A DNA stretch of 64,000 nt, taken from Chitinophaga pinensis DSM 2588. Its GTDB lineage: Bacteria; Bacteroidota; Bacteroidia; Chitinophagales; Chitinophagaceae. Shown piece by piece: positions 18,348-25,244 of this stretch. The notes beneath the pieces are model-generated. The model was not told the DNA's origin, ran no database searches, and was given only the letters and a program-made list of their open reading frames with translations. Both the position numbers and the translations under genes were made by a program. The stretch covers positions 5,636,001 through 5,700,000 of the forward strand of contig NC_013132.1 of NCBI RefSeq assembly GCF_000024005.1. The letters are read 5' to 3'. Numbering within the stretch: the first letter of the stretch is position 1; each line of letters begins with the position of its first letter.

Positions 18348-18476
18348 GTCAGGAGCTACTGTTAGTACTTGTTATTTTTATTGAATCTGTCATGATGCGT
18401 GGAATGATTTAATTGGATGTCGATTTTGGTCTCAGGGAATAGCTCTTCTACAGAATATATAATAGATCTTCAGTTA

Positions 18477-18506
18477 CAAATGTAATAAAAAGGCAATCGA
18501 TTGCAA
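18477..18506 (-). promoter_or_regulatory. Bacteroidota-type promoter of the lyase PUL with embedded operator
   Basis: On the minus strand, TTG (18506-18504) is followed by 19 nt and TACATTTG (18484-18477), matching the Bacteroidota -33/-7 consensus TTG-N19-TAnnTTTG. The spacer contains the palindrome GCAATCGATTGC (18493-18504), extending to GGCAATCGATTGCA, which fits the LacI-type pattern with one mismatch. Transcription would start near 18470. Confidence 0.65.
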
Positions 18507-18822
18507 CTAAAATTATTAAATTGATTTCATAATTACATAATAGTTCCGGTTTATTTTTTTGAGGGGTGGTAAATAGTTGTGTGATAGTGGGTTGTTATTT
18601 ATTCACTGTTCCTGTGTCCGCACTTCGGGAATTGGGAATTGACTGGCATTTCTCAGGGGAGCGTGTTGCGGATATCCTATTCACTTCATGGCATATACGA
18701 GGTGTGCTATAAACGTCTGTTTGGTGGTTCTTCTCTTTCCATTGTTCACTCCTTGCCTCACATTTTACAATACTGTTCTATGGTTATTTAATGCTTCTTA
18801 TTCTATGCGCTGCTATCTGTTT
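18507..18822. other. Gene-free spacer
   Basis: No coding frame or clear structure seen between the promoter and the 254-bp repeats; AT-rich near the promoter and T-rich further right. Confidence 0.4.
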
Positions 18823-19385
18823 CTTATTGATGTGCAAGTTTGTAAATAGGCGGCTTTTTAAGGTAGCTTGGGCGTCTTTGCGGAGGTTTCAGATGACCAG
18901 AACGAACTGACGCCCGTTCAGTACATGATTGAGCTTGGGGAGAATGGCTGAGGGATATAGCTATACTGGGCGGTAGCTTTATGCAGGGGACGGGCTAAGG
19001 TTCGCCTGGTCATCTGAAACCTCCGCCCGACTAATTGTGTTGTTACCTACCTATTGGCTATCTATTTGATCTGTGTCTTATTGATGTGCAAGTTTGTAAA
19101 TAGGCGGCTTTTTAAGGTAGATTGGGCGTCTTTGCTCTGGTTTCAGATGACCAGAACGAACTGACGCCCGTTCAGTACATGATTGAGCTTGGGGAGAATG
19201 GCTGAGGGATATAGCTATACTGGGCGGTAGCTTTATGCAGGGGACGGGCTAAGGTTCGCCTGGTCATCTGAAACCTCCGCCCGACTATTTGTGTTGTTGC
19301 CTACCTATTGCTATCTATTTGATCTGTGTCTTATTGATGTGCAAGTTTATAAATAGGCGGCTTTTTAAGGTAGATTTGACGTCTT
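18823..19385. repeat. Tandem 254-bp repeat, two full copies and a truncated third
   Basis: Copies start at 18823, 19077 and 19330, each with CTTATTGATGTGCAAGTTT. The first two are nearly identical. The third stops matching after about 55 bp (near 19385). Within each full copy is an inverted repeat. In copy 1 the 20-bp arms 18881-18900 and 19006-19025 match perfectly, with nested stems CGAAC/GTTCG (18903-18907/19000-19004) and GCCCGT/ACGGGC (18912-18917/18990-18995). In copy 2 the outer arm is cut to 16 bp (19139-19154/19260-19275) by substitutions on the left side. No protein is encoded. Confidence 0.85.
18881..19025. repeat. Long hairpin element, copy 1
   Basis: A 145-bp fold-back unit with perfect 20-bp terminal arms and two nested inner stems; a MITE-like or structured-RNA element. 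It is duplicated at 19139-19275 as part of the tandem repeat. Confidence 0.6.
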
Positions 19386-19473
19386 TACTATGATTTCAGA
19401 CAATGTTTTCAGTTGTACATTATTTTCATTTCCTGTTCGCCTCAAACTATGACAATTCCATTACATAACTTTT

Positions 19474-19491
19474 ATATACCGATCGTTATAT
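19474..19491. promoter_or_regulatory. TetR operator, upstream of the regulator gene
   Basis: ATATACCGATCGTTATAT, an 18-bp palindrome with one mismatched pair. An identical 18-mer occurs at 20112-20129. It overlaps the -7 box TATATTTG (19487-19494), so binding would block RNA polymerase. Confidence 0.75.
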
Positions 19492-19494
19492 TTG
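19487..19494 (+). promoter_or_regulatory. -7 promoter box of the tetR gene
   Basis: TATATTTG matches TAnnTTTG. It ends only 4 bp before the ATG at 19499, so the transcript would have almost no leader, or none. No clear -33 TTG was found at the expected distance. Confidence 0.5.
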
Positions 19495-19498
19495 CATC

Positions 19499-20095
19499 AT
19501 GAAATTCACTCCCAGATCCGAAACGACCAGGCAATTAATTATAGAATCAGTCGCTAACCTGATGAACAGACAGGGATATGCCGGTACGTCTATTACGGAT
19601 CTGGAGAAGGCAACCGGGTTGACAAAGGGCAGTATCTATGGTAATTTTGAAAATAAGGAGCAGATTGCTTATGCTGTGTTTGATTATAACCTGCTCCGGC
19701 TGAGGCAGGCTATCAGCAATGCGATGGACAAGTGTGGTACTTATAAGGATAAATTACTGGCTAATATCGCGGTATATTATGGTAGTATGGATAGCAGCGG
19801 TGGCGGCTGTCCGATGATGAATACTGCGGTTGAAGCAGATGATACGCATGAAGGTCTGAGAAAGAGAGCTGCTGAAGGTTTACTGAGATGGAAGCAGGAT
19901 TTGACCGCTGTCATTGAAAAAGGTATGGCTGCCAATGAATTTAAAAAAGATACCGACGTACAAAAAACAGCACTCACCATTATCGCCCTGATAGAAGGCG
20001 CTATTCTGATAGGTAAAGCCACGCAGAATCCCGTTTTCCTTGATGTAATACTCACCACTGCCAAAGAGACCGTCCAGGGCATTTCCCAACATTAA
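19499..20095 (+). CDS. TetR-family transcriptional repressor
   Basis: 198 residues. An N-terminal TetR HTH ('TRQLIIESVANLMNRQGYAGTSITDLEKATGLTKGSIYGNFENKEQI', about 9-56) is followed by a helical ligand domain. That domain holds GGGCPMMNTAVEADDT, with Cys104 close to the sensing Cys106 of the electrophile/HOCl sensor NemR. The gene is 66 bp upstream of an aldo/keto reductase. One identical 18-bp operator lies before each gene, so it very probably represses itself and the reductase. A reactive aldehyde, quinone or oxidant signal is inferred from the cysteine and the target, not shown. The ATG at 19499 is the only start ahead of the HTH. Confidence 0.9.
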   Translation: MKFTPRSETTRQLIIESVANLMNRQGYAGTSITDLEKATGLTKGSIYGNFENKEQIAYAVFDYNLLRLRQAISNAMDKCGTYKDKLLANIAVYYGSMDSSGGGCPMMNTAVEADDTHEGLRKRAAEGLLRWKQDLTAVIEKGMAANEFKKDTDVQKTALTIIALIEGAILIGKATQNPVFLDVILTTAKETVQGISQH

Positions 20096-20111
20096 ATTTT
20101 TTTGATTTTTC

Positions 20112-20129
20112 ATATACCGATCGTTATAT
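20112..20129. promoter_or_regulatory. TetR operator, upstream of the aldo/keto reductase
   Basis: An exact copy of the 18-bp operator at 19474-19491, placed 32 bp before the reductase ATG and 16 bp after the tetR stop. Confidence 0.75.
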
Positions 20130-20161
20130 ATAAACACTATTCAAACTTAAAAGACGAATTT

Positions 20162-21202
20162 ATGAACTATAAGATCTTCGGAAAGAAGTCAGGCCTGCGT
20201 GTGTCTGAGCTTGTACTAGGAACTGGTAATTTCGGTACGCGCTGGGGACATGGCGCTACCCCGGAAGAATCGAAGAAGGTATTCGACGCGTATGTTGCCG
20301 CTGGGGGCAACTTTATTGATACAGCTGACGGGTACCAGGTAGGAGAATCTGAAGAGCTCCTGTCGGGTTTTATTGCTGATAAAAGAAATGACCTGGTACT
20401 AGCTTCTAAATTTAGCACCGGCGGTTCTACATTGCTGACTACAGGTAATAGCCGCAAGAACATCGTCCGTTCTGTTGAAGCAAGTCTTAAGCGTCTTAAT
20501 ACGGATAGACTGGACTTGTACTGGGCGCATATTGATGACAGGCAGACACCTGTAGAGGAAATTGTCCGCGGTTTAGATGATCTTGTACAAAGCGGAAAGA
20601 TCGTTTATGCAGGCTTTTCAAACTATCCTGCCTGGAAAACCGCCAATGCCTCCCTCATGGCCGATCTGCGCGGCTGGGCGCCGATTGTAGGTATTCAGAT
20701 AGAATACAACCTGATTGAACGTACGCCTGATAGGGAATTGCTGCCGATGGCAGAAGCATTAGGCCTTGGAGTCGCCTTCTGGTCACCGCTCGCCGGAGGT
20801 ACACTCACCGGAAAATATCGTACACCTGCAACAAACAAAGACTCCCGGCTGGAAAAATGGGGCGACTTTCTTGTTAAAGGCGAAAAAACCAACCGAGAGA
20901 CGCTTATACTGGATACGCTTACCGATATTGCCGGCACGCATCAGGCAAAATTGCTCCATGTGGCATTGGCATGGTTACGTCAGATTTATAAACCTAACGA
21001 ATTGTCAACAGTAACCATTATCGGTCCTCGTAACCAGGAGCAATTACAGGATAACCTCGACTCATTACAGGTAACGCTCAGTGAAGACGAGATCAAAAGA
21101 CTCAGCGACGTGAGTGCCATCTCATTGGGATCACCGCATGAAATTATTACAGCTTCCCAGCAGCTCATCTTTGGCGCGGGGTCAGGACATACACAATCCT
21201 GA
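20162..21202 (+). CDS. Aldo/keto reductase
   Basis: 346 residues from the ATG at 20162 (MNYKIFGKKSG); an upstream in-frame start at 20102 would place translation across the operator and is rejected. The (beta/alpha)8 NADPH-dependent reductase signature is complete: catalytic tetrad Asp53, Tyr58, Lys83 and His123 ('NFIDTADGYQVGESEELL', 'LVLASKF', 'LYWAHIDD'). The C-terminal 'STVTIIGPRNQEQLQDNL' binds the cofactor phosphate. Subgroup features ('SVEASLKRLNTDRLDLYWAH', 'WSPLAGGTLTGKY') match oxidoreductases related to the YajO/Tas type. It reduces carbonyl compounds. The TetR pair suggests a detoxification role. Confidence 0.92.
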   Translation: MNYKIFGKKSGLRVSELVLGTGNFGTRWGHGATPEESKKVFDAYVAAGGNFIDTADGYQVGESEELLSGFIADKRNDLVLASKFSTGGSTLLTTGNSRKNIVRSVEASLKRLNTDRLDLYWAHIDDRQTPVEEIVRGLDDLVQSGKIVYAGFSNYPAWKTANASLMADLRGWAPIVGIQIEYNLIERTPDRELLPMAEALGLGVAFWSPLAGGTLTGKYRTPATNKDSRLEKWGDFLVKGEKTNRETLILDTLTDIAGTHQAKLLHVALAWLRQIYKPNELSTVTIIGPRNQEQLQDNLDSLQVTLSEDEIKRLSDVSAISLGSPHEIITASQQLIFGAGSGHTQS

Positions 21203-21226
21203 CCTTTCTGCTTTCATCATAGACAA

Positions 21227-21254
21227 CCGCTGTCATTCCCGACAGCGGCTTTTT
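21227..21254 (+). terminator. Intrinsic terminator after the reductase
   Basis: CCGCTGTC (21227-21234) and GACAGCGG (21241-21248) form an 8-bp stem with loop ATTCCC, followed by CTTTTT. Confidence 0.85.
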
Positions 21255-21311
21255 AATTCCTATTTACCAAAACATGTCTTATTTTGAGCGGTACTAACTG
21301 TTGATATTATC

Positions 21312-22790
21312 ATGAATTGTTCCTCGTTTCGCGCGCTCATTTCCTGTTTGTGCCTGCTACCGGCGCTTACGCTTTCTGCTCAGTCCACCACTGTTATCAA
21401 AACAAGCCGCGGTTATGTGCGCGGTGCTGTTGAAAAAGATGTCACGGTTTTTAAAGGTATTCCTTATGCGGCGCCACCTGTCGGTGCACTACGTTTCAAA
21501 GCGCCTGTCGAAACACCTGCCTGGAAGGATACCTTATCCTGTACCAGCTTTGGTGCTCCCGCCGCTCAATACAACGGGGAGAACCAGGGTGTAAGAGGCG
21601 ATGAAAACTGTCTGACGCTAAACCTCTATACGCCTGACGTTCTACCTGCTAAAAAGATGCCTGTCGTAGTATGGGTACATGGCGGCGGTATGACTGGTGG
21701 CAGCGGTATGGGGATGAATGGCCATGCATTCGCAGATAAAGACAGCATCATCTGTATTACGATCAATTATCGTTTAGGTGTATTCGGCTTTCTCTATATG
21801 GGTGATATTCCCGGGTATGAAACATCGGGGAATAACGGTCTGCAGGATTGTATGATGGCTTTACAATGGATCAGGAAAAATATCCGTGCTTTCGGCGGCG
21901 ATCCTTCGAGGGTAAGTGTGATGGGAGAATCCGCCGGGGCAAAACTAATATCTGCGTTACTGGTGGCTCCTGCCGCAAAAGGTAGTTTTCGTCAGTTGAT
22001 ACTGGAAAGCGGCTCCGTGAACTGTATCCGTGATATTGCCACCGCAAAAGCCATACGGCAGCGGCTGATGGATACCTTAGGTATCAGTGATCCGGCGGCA
22101 CTGCTGCAGTTACCGGCTACCACCCTGATACCGGCACAGGCGAAGATATTAGGCGGGCCGAAAGGCACTAATTACTTTGGTCCGGTTACAGACGGCCTTG
22201 TCATCAAAGAAGATGCACTGGCTTATGTGAAAAAACATCCTAAAAAAAAGGTACGGGTACTGTTGGGTACCAATAAAGCGGAAGCGATCCTTTTTATGAA
22301 TATGGACCGTCGTCTGTATACACCGGATTCCGCTTCGCTGAGCGACTGGTTTGGTGATAATTACAAGTATAGTTATGCCGCCTGGAAACGCATCCAGGAC
22401 CGTCCGAAAGATACTGCTGCCATCATCACGTTAAGCCGTTATATGTACCAGTTACATACTTTCCGGCTGGCAAAAGCACTGGCTGCCGCTAGTAGAAACG
22501 TGTGGTTGTATTCGTTTCAACAGCCCAAGAATGGGGCACCTGCGACACATGCCGACGAACTGGCCTATATCTGGTATATTCCTGGTGAAGGTCATCCCCC
22601 TGCTAATCCGGCCCTGGCGACACTGATGCATCAACAGTGGTGTGATTTCATCAAAGGCCGTCAGCTATGGCCGCATTACGATGCTGCTAAAACAGGGATG
22701 GTTTTCGGTGAAAACAGCCATGTTACCACACCAGATGACTACGAAGATCCGGAGCATCCTACCATGGGCTTTATCCTGCATGGCAAATGA
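21312..22790 (+). CDS. Secreted type-B carboxylesterase
   Basis: 492 residues with a signal peptide (1-24, ends TLSAQ). Alpha/beta-hydrolase of the carboxylesterase/cholinesterase type: 'VFKGIPYAAPPVGALRFKAP' (47-64), 'EDENCLTLN'-like 'GDENCLTLNLYTP', oxyanion hole HGGG (123-126), nucleophile Ser207 in GESAGA, and a late His in 'THADELAYIW'. The slightly short length fits bacterial members. It hydrolyses esters of unknown type, in the periplasm or outside. It stands alone after a terminator, followed by another secreted hydrolase gene 104 bp downstream with a hairpin between them. Confidence 0.92.
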   Translation: MNCSSFRALISCLCLLPALTLSAQSTTVIKTSRGYVRGAVEKDVTVFKGIPYAAPPVGALRFKAPVETPAWKDTLSCTSFGAPAAQYNGENQGVRGDENCLTLNLYTPDVLPAKKMPVVVWVHGGGMTGGSGMGMNGHAFADKDSIICITINYRLGVFGFLYMGDIPGYETSGNNGLQDCMMALQWIRKNIRAFGGDPSRVSVMGESAGAKLISALLVAPAAKGSFRQLILESGSVNCIRDIATAKAIRQRLMDTLGISDPAALLQLPATTLIPAQAKILGGPKGTNYFGPVTDGLVIKEDALAYVKKHPKKKVRVLLGTNKAEAILFMNMDRRLYTPDSASLSDWFGDNYKYSYAAWKRIQDRPKDTAAIITLSRYMYQLHTFRLAKALAAASRNVWLYSFQQPKNGAPATHADELAYIWYIPGEGHPPANPALATLMHQQWCDFIKGRQLWPHYDAAKTGMVFGENSHVTTPDDYEDPEHPTMGFILHGK

Positions 22791-22799
22791 TCCTGTTAT

Positions 22800-22844
22800 A
22801 AGATGACCGGATTCCCCGGTAACATTGGCGCATCCGGCCATCTT
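22800..22844. terminator. Hairpin between two hydrolase genes
   Basis: AAGATGaCCGGAT (22800-22812) pairs with ATCCGGcCATCTT (22832-22844) apart from the central A/C position. There is no long T-run, so it may be a weak terminator or a processing site. Confidence 0.4.
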
Positions 22845-22863
22845 CTGCTATCGTTGCAGGCGC

Positions 22864-22871
22864 TAAGTTTG
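22864..22871 (+). promoter_or_regulatory. Possible -7 box of the 22895 hydrolase
   Basis: TAAGTTTG matches TAnnTTTG, 23 bp before the ATG. No TTG lies at the usual distance upstream. Confidence 0.35.
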
Positions 22872-22894
22872 CGTTATCTGAAATTCACCTTACC

Positions 22895-23734
22895 ATGCTG
22901 AGAACAATCATTCTCTTCACAATCCTCCTGACAATGACACAGTTAACGACGAATGCACAAACATCTTCTACGGGTCATTATGCGGCAGTCAACGGCCTCA
23001 AACTGTATTATGAGATCCATGGCACAGGGATGCCCCTGGTCCTCTTACACGGTGGCGGCTCTACCATTGAAACAACCTATGGCCGCGTCTTACCGTCACT
23101 GGCCCTACATCATAAAGTAATTGCAATAGAGTTACAGGCCCATGGTCATACCGCGGATATAGACCGCCCTATGACCTTCGAACAGGATGCCGATGACGTG
23201 GCTACGCTGCTGCAACAATTACAGATCAGCAAGGCCGATATAATGGGCTTCAGCAATGGCGCTACCACTGCCTTACAGATAGCTATCCGTCACCCTGCCC
23301 TGGTCAATAAACTGGTACTGGCCTCTCCGCTGTACAGAAGGGATGGGATGTCTCCGGGCTTCTTTGAAGGCATGGCACAGGCTACCTTAGCACAGATGCC
23401 GGCGCCGCTCGCAGATGCCTACCGGAAGATCAACCCGGACCCGAAAGGACTGGAAGCAATGTTCATGCGCGATTCCAGGCGTATGCTCGCATTCACAGAC
23501 ATTCCTGACACCTTGATCAAAGGCATAGAGGCGCCTGCATTGGTGATCAATGGTTACAGTGACGTTATTACCAGTGAACATGTATTGCTGCTATCACGTA
23601 CCCTCCCACATGCACAACTCGCGATCCTGCCGGGTGGTCATGGGGATTATATCGGGGAGATCTGCGCGCCTGATAAAAACAGTAAAATGCCGCTTTTAGT
23701 GGTCGAAATGATCGATGAATTCCTGCAGAAATAA
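22895..23734 (+). CDS. Secreted alpha/beta hydrolase
   Basis: 279 residues with a signal peptide (1-21, ends TTNAQ). Canonical alpha/beta-hydrolase: 'GLKLYYEIHGTGMPLVLLHGGGST' with oxyanion HGGG (52-55), nucleophile elbow GFSNGA (Ser120), acid Asp in 'VINGYSDVIT' and a C-terminal His in 'ILPGGHGDYIG'. This resembles the subgroup named 'alpha/beta fold hydrolase' near 3-oxoadipate enol-lactonases and esterases. The substrate is unknown. It may be transcribed with the esterase upstream or from its own -7 box. A terminator follows. Confidence 0.9.
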   Translation: MLRTIILFTILLTMTQLTTNAQTSSTGHYAAVNGLKLYYEIHGTGMPLVLLHGGGSTIETTYGRVLPSLALHHKVIAIELQAHGHTADIDRPMTFEQDADDVATLLQQLQISKADIMGFSNGATTALQIAIRHPALVNKLVLASPLYRRDGMSPGFFEGMAQATLAQMPAPLADAYRKINPDPKGLEAMFMRDSRRMLAFTDIPDTLIKGIEAPALVINGYSDVITSEHVLLLSRTLPHAQLAILPGGHGDYIGEICAPDKNSKMPLLVVEMIDEFLQK

Positions 23735-23780
23735 CATTACGTCAAAACTGGCTTAGACTGGCTTAAAAATGCCTGAAAAT

Positions 23781-23838
23781 GCCCTGATCAGCATCCTTGT
23801 CTACGGACCTGGCACCAGCTGCTCAGGGCTTTTTTTTG
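23781..23838 (+). terminator. Intrinsic terminator after the hydrolase
   Basis: GCCCTGA (23781-23787) pairs with TCAGGGC (23823-23829), helped by AGC/GCT inside, and is followed by a run of T residues. Confidence 0.7.
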
Positions 23839-24310
23839 TCTGCTGTAAAATGCCCGCTCGAACAATACCCGCCAGATGGACGCACTAAAAAGAAGCCTGT
23901 ACACCAATCATATGATTAGAAAACCGCTGTAAACCTTCATCAGGATTTAAAGCACTATTTGTAAACTTCAAACAGGATTATCTGAGAATTGTGTCAACCT
24001 ATATCAGAACGCCGTAAAGCGCTCGCTGAAACCACCTCACACCTGTAAAGCTAATCCTGCACTCAATAGGTGAATTGTAAGGTTTTTCTGTACTAAGACT
24101 ATACCTGATCTCGCTTGCATATTCTAGACATTTCATAGATAAGCGTATATAAGGGTTATCTATGGGTTGTGTAGCTTATCTGACTAATACACAGTAGGTT
24201 CCATACATACGCTTTTCCTCTGGCTTCCTTACACATGACTGTTTCCTCAAAAGAACAACCTTAAGCCGGTGGGATTATCTGTCAGCTCCCCCCTATTGAC
24301 AGCATAACAA

Positions 24311-24335
24311 AGGCCGGAACAAATTGTTCCGGCCT
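24311..24335 (-). terminator. Intrinsic terminator after the second tetR gene
   Basis: AGGCCGGAACAA and TTGTTCCGGCCT are perfect 12-bp arms around a single A. The hairpin lies 30 bp after the minus-strand stop at 24365, with TTTG on its minus-strand 3' side. Confidence 0.75.
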
Positions 24336-24364
24336 GACTATTAATACCTTGTAATAATATGACT

Positions 24365-24958
24365 TTAGCTTTTAATCACCTGTGCCGCTATTTCAGCCTT
24401 TAACAGACCCACCAGCAGGTTCATCTGATCGCTGTTCCCTGATACCCTGGATACCAGGATGCCTCCTTCTATCATCGCATAGGCTTTCGTCACAAAGACC
24501 TTTACATCCCAGTCTTTATTGAATGTACCTTCTGCAATACCTTGTTCTACGATATCAGTCATTGCCTGTTGTACCGTACAGATGGTGTTGTATACTTTCT
24601 CCCTGATCACAGGATTGGTATCATCTGCTTCCATCCCAAAATTCATCATCGGACAACCACCTTTTACAGGAGGGTTCAACGGGTCGCCCAGATAGTCGAG
24701 TAAGGCAAAAAACTTTTCTTTTGCACCGCTATATTTCTGTGCCTCTGCACCGGTTTTCTCTACGAATTGCTGGAGGTTATAATCTACTGCACAATAAGCC
24801 AGTTCTTCCTTGTTGGCAAAATGCACATAAAGACTGCCTTTTGCCAGATTCGTCACTTCCATAATATCCGTGATCGCTGTCGCTGCTACCCCTTTTGTAT
24901 TAAAAAGCGGCGCTGTCTGCTCAATAATGAACTGCCTTGTATTTTTACCCTTACTCAT
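24365..24958 (-). CDS. TetR-family transcriptional repressor
   Basis: 197 residues from the ATG at 24958 (MSKGKNTRQF); a TTG two codons earlier is less likely. The N-terminal HTH is 'TRQFIIEQTAPLFNTKGVAATAITDIMEVTNLAKGSLYVHFANKEEL'. The ligand domain has KGGCPMMNFGMEADDT with Cys102, the same motif as the TetR at 19499, so the two are paralogues with different operators. It is divergent from the alpha/beta hydrolase at 25245. Palindromes of the TGAACGATCGTTCA type lie in both promoters, so it probably represses itself and the hydrolase. The signal is unknown; the conserved cysteine suggests a reactive compound. Confidence 0.9.
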   Translation of the reverse strand: MSKGKNTRQFIIEQTAPLFNTKGVAATAITDIMEVTNLAKGSLYVHFANKEELAYCAVDYNLQQFVEKTGAEAQKYSGAKEKFFALLDYLGDPLNPPVKGGCPMMNFGMEADDTNPVIREKVYNTICTVQQAMTDIVEQGIAEGTFNKDWDVKVFVTKAYAMIEGGILVSRVSGNSDQMNLLVGLLKAEIAAQVIKS

Positions 24959-24975
24959 TGCCAAGAATTACACTG

Positions 24976-24983
24976 CAAATATA
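24976..24983 (-). promoter_or_regulatory. -7 box of the second tetR gene
   Basis: Minus-strand TATATTTG matches TAnnTTTG. It ends 17 nt before the ATG at 24958. The operator at 24987-25000 lies immediately upstream. Confidence 0.55.
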
Positions 24984-24986
24984 CAA

Positions 24987-25000
24987 TGAACGATCATTCA
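24987..25000. promoter_or_regulatory. TetR operator, regulator side
   Basis: TGAACGATCATTCA, a near-perfect palindrome closely matching the site at 25103-25116. It is positioned in the -33/-7 spacer of the tetR promoter. Confidence 0.7.
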
Positions 25001-25093
25001 TTTTTTAAGAAAATTTATTTCATCGCTATAAATTGAAAAATATATAAATACAGATTATTATATCTTAAATACAATAAAGAACACTGTTAGTGA

Positions 25094-25126
25094 TTTGGAT
25101 TATGAACAATCGTTCATTTACATTTG
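25094..25126 (+). promoter_or_regulatory. Hydrolase promoter with embedded TetR operator
   Basis: TTTG (25094-25097), a 21-nt spacer and TACATTTG (25119-25126) match the Bacteroidota promoter consensus. The spacer contains the operator TGAACAATCGTTCA (25103-25116), so repressor and RNA polymerase would compete. Transcription would start near 25132, leaving a leader of about 110 nt that includes the palindrome CGCTGCGCAGCG. Confidence 0.7.
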
Positions 25127-25244
25127 CATTATCAAAGGAATCGTAAAGATCAGGCCCGTTCATCGCTGCGCAGCGTCGTTTCTCATGGCAGAAAAACGGG
25201 TGGTCAGATGGTACATGATCCGATAAAATATAAAATCACTAACA

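Larger units (their letters stand above)
17967..18417. repeat. Three tandem 148-152 bp imperfect repeats in the susC leader
   Basis: Copies begin at 17967, 18117 and 18265. Each reads GGTGAAGGCAATA.. or close to it, then a TGCCGG/CCGGCA stem (17989-18007 in copy 1), a GCATTCC/GGAATGC stem, a palindrome ATGCAAACGTTTGCAT (perfect in copies 2 and 3, degenerate in copy 1), a T/A-rich stretch and GTCATGATGCGTGGAAT. Sequence between stems has drifted while the stems are mostly kept. The block lies wholly between the inferred start of transcription and the SusC start codon, so it would be present in the RNA. No coding frame runs through it. Confidence 0.85.
23735..24364. other. Gene-free region
   Basis: 630 bp between convergent genes with no credible coding frame. 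It holds a terminator at each end (23781-23838 and 24311-24335), a degenerate direct repeat (TGTAAAC..TTCA..CAGGATT at 23928-23947 and 23960-23978), and a pair of mutually exclusive short stems around 24134-24181. Confidence 0.5.

Noticed and set aside
18881..19275. Insertion sequence or transposase remnant
   Set aside because: Inverted repeats exist but no coding remnant of a transposase is present; a MITE-like element is only a possibility.
17967..19385. CRISPR array
   Set aside because: Repeats are 148-254 bp and directly adjacent, with no short repeat/unique spacer pattern and no cas genes.
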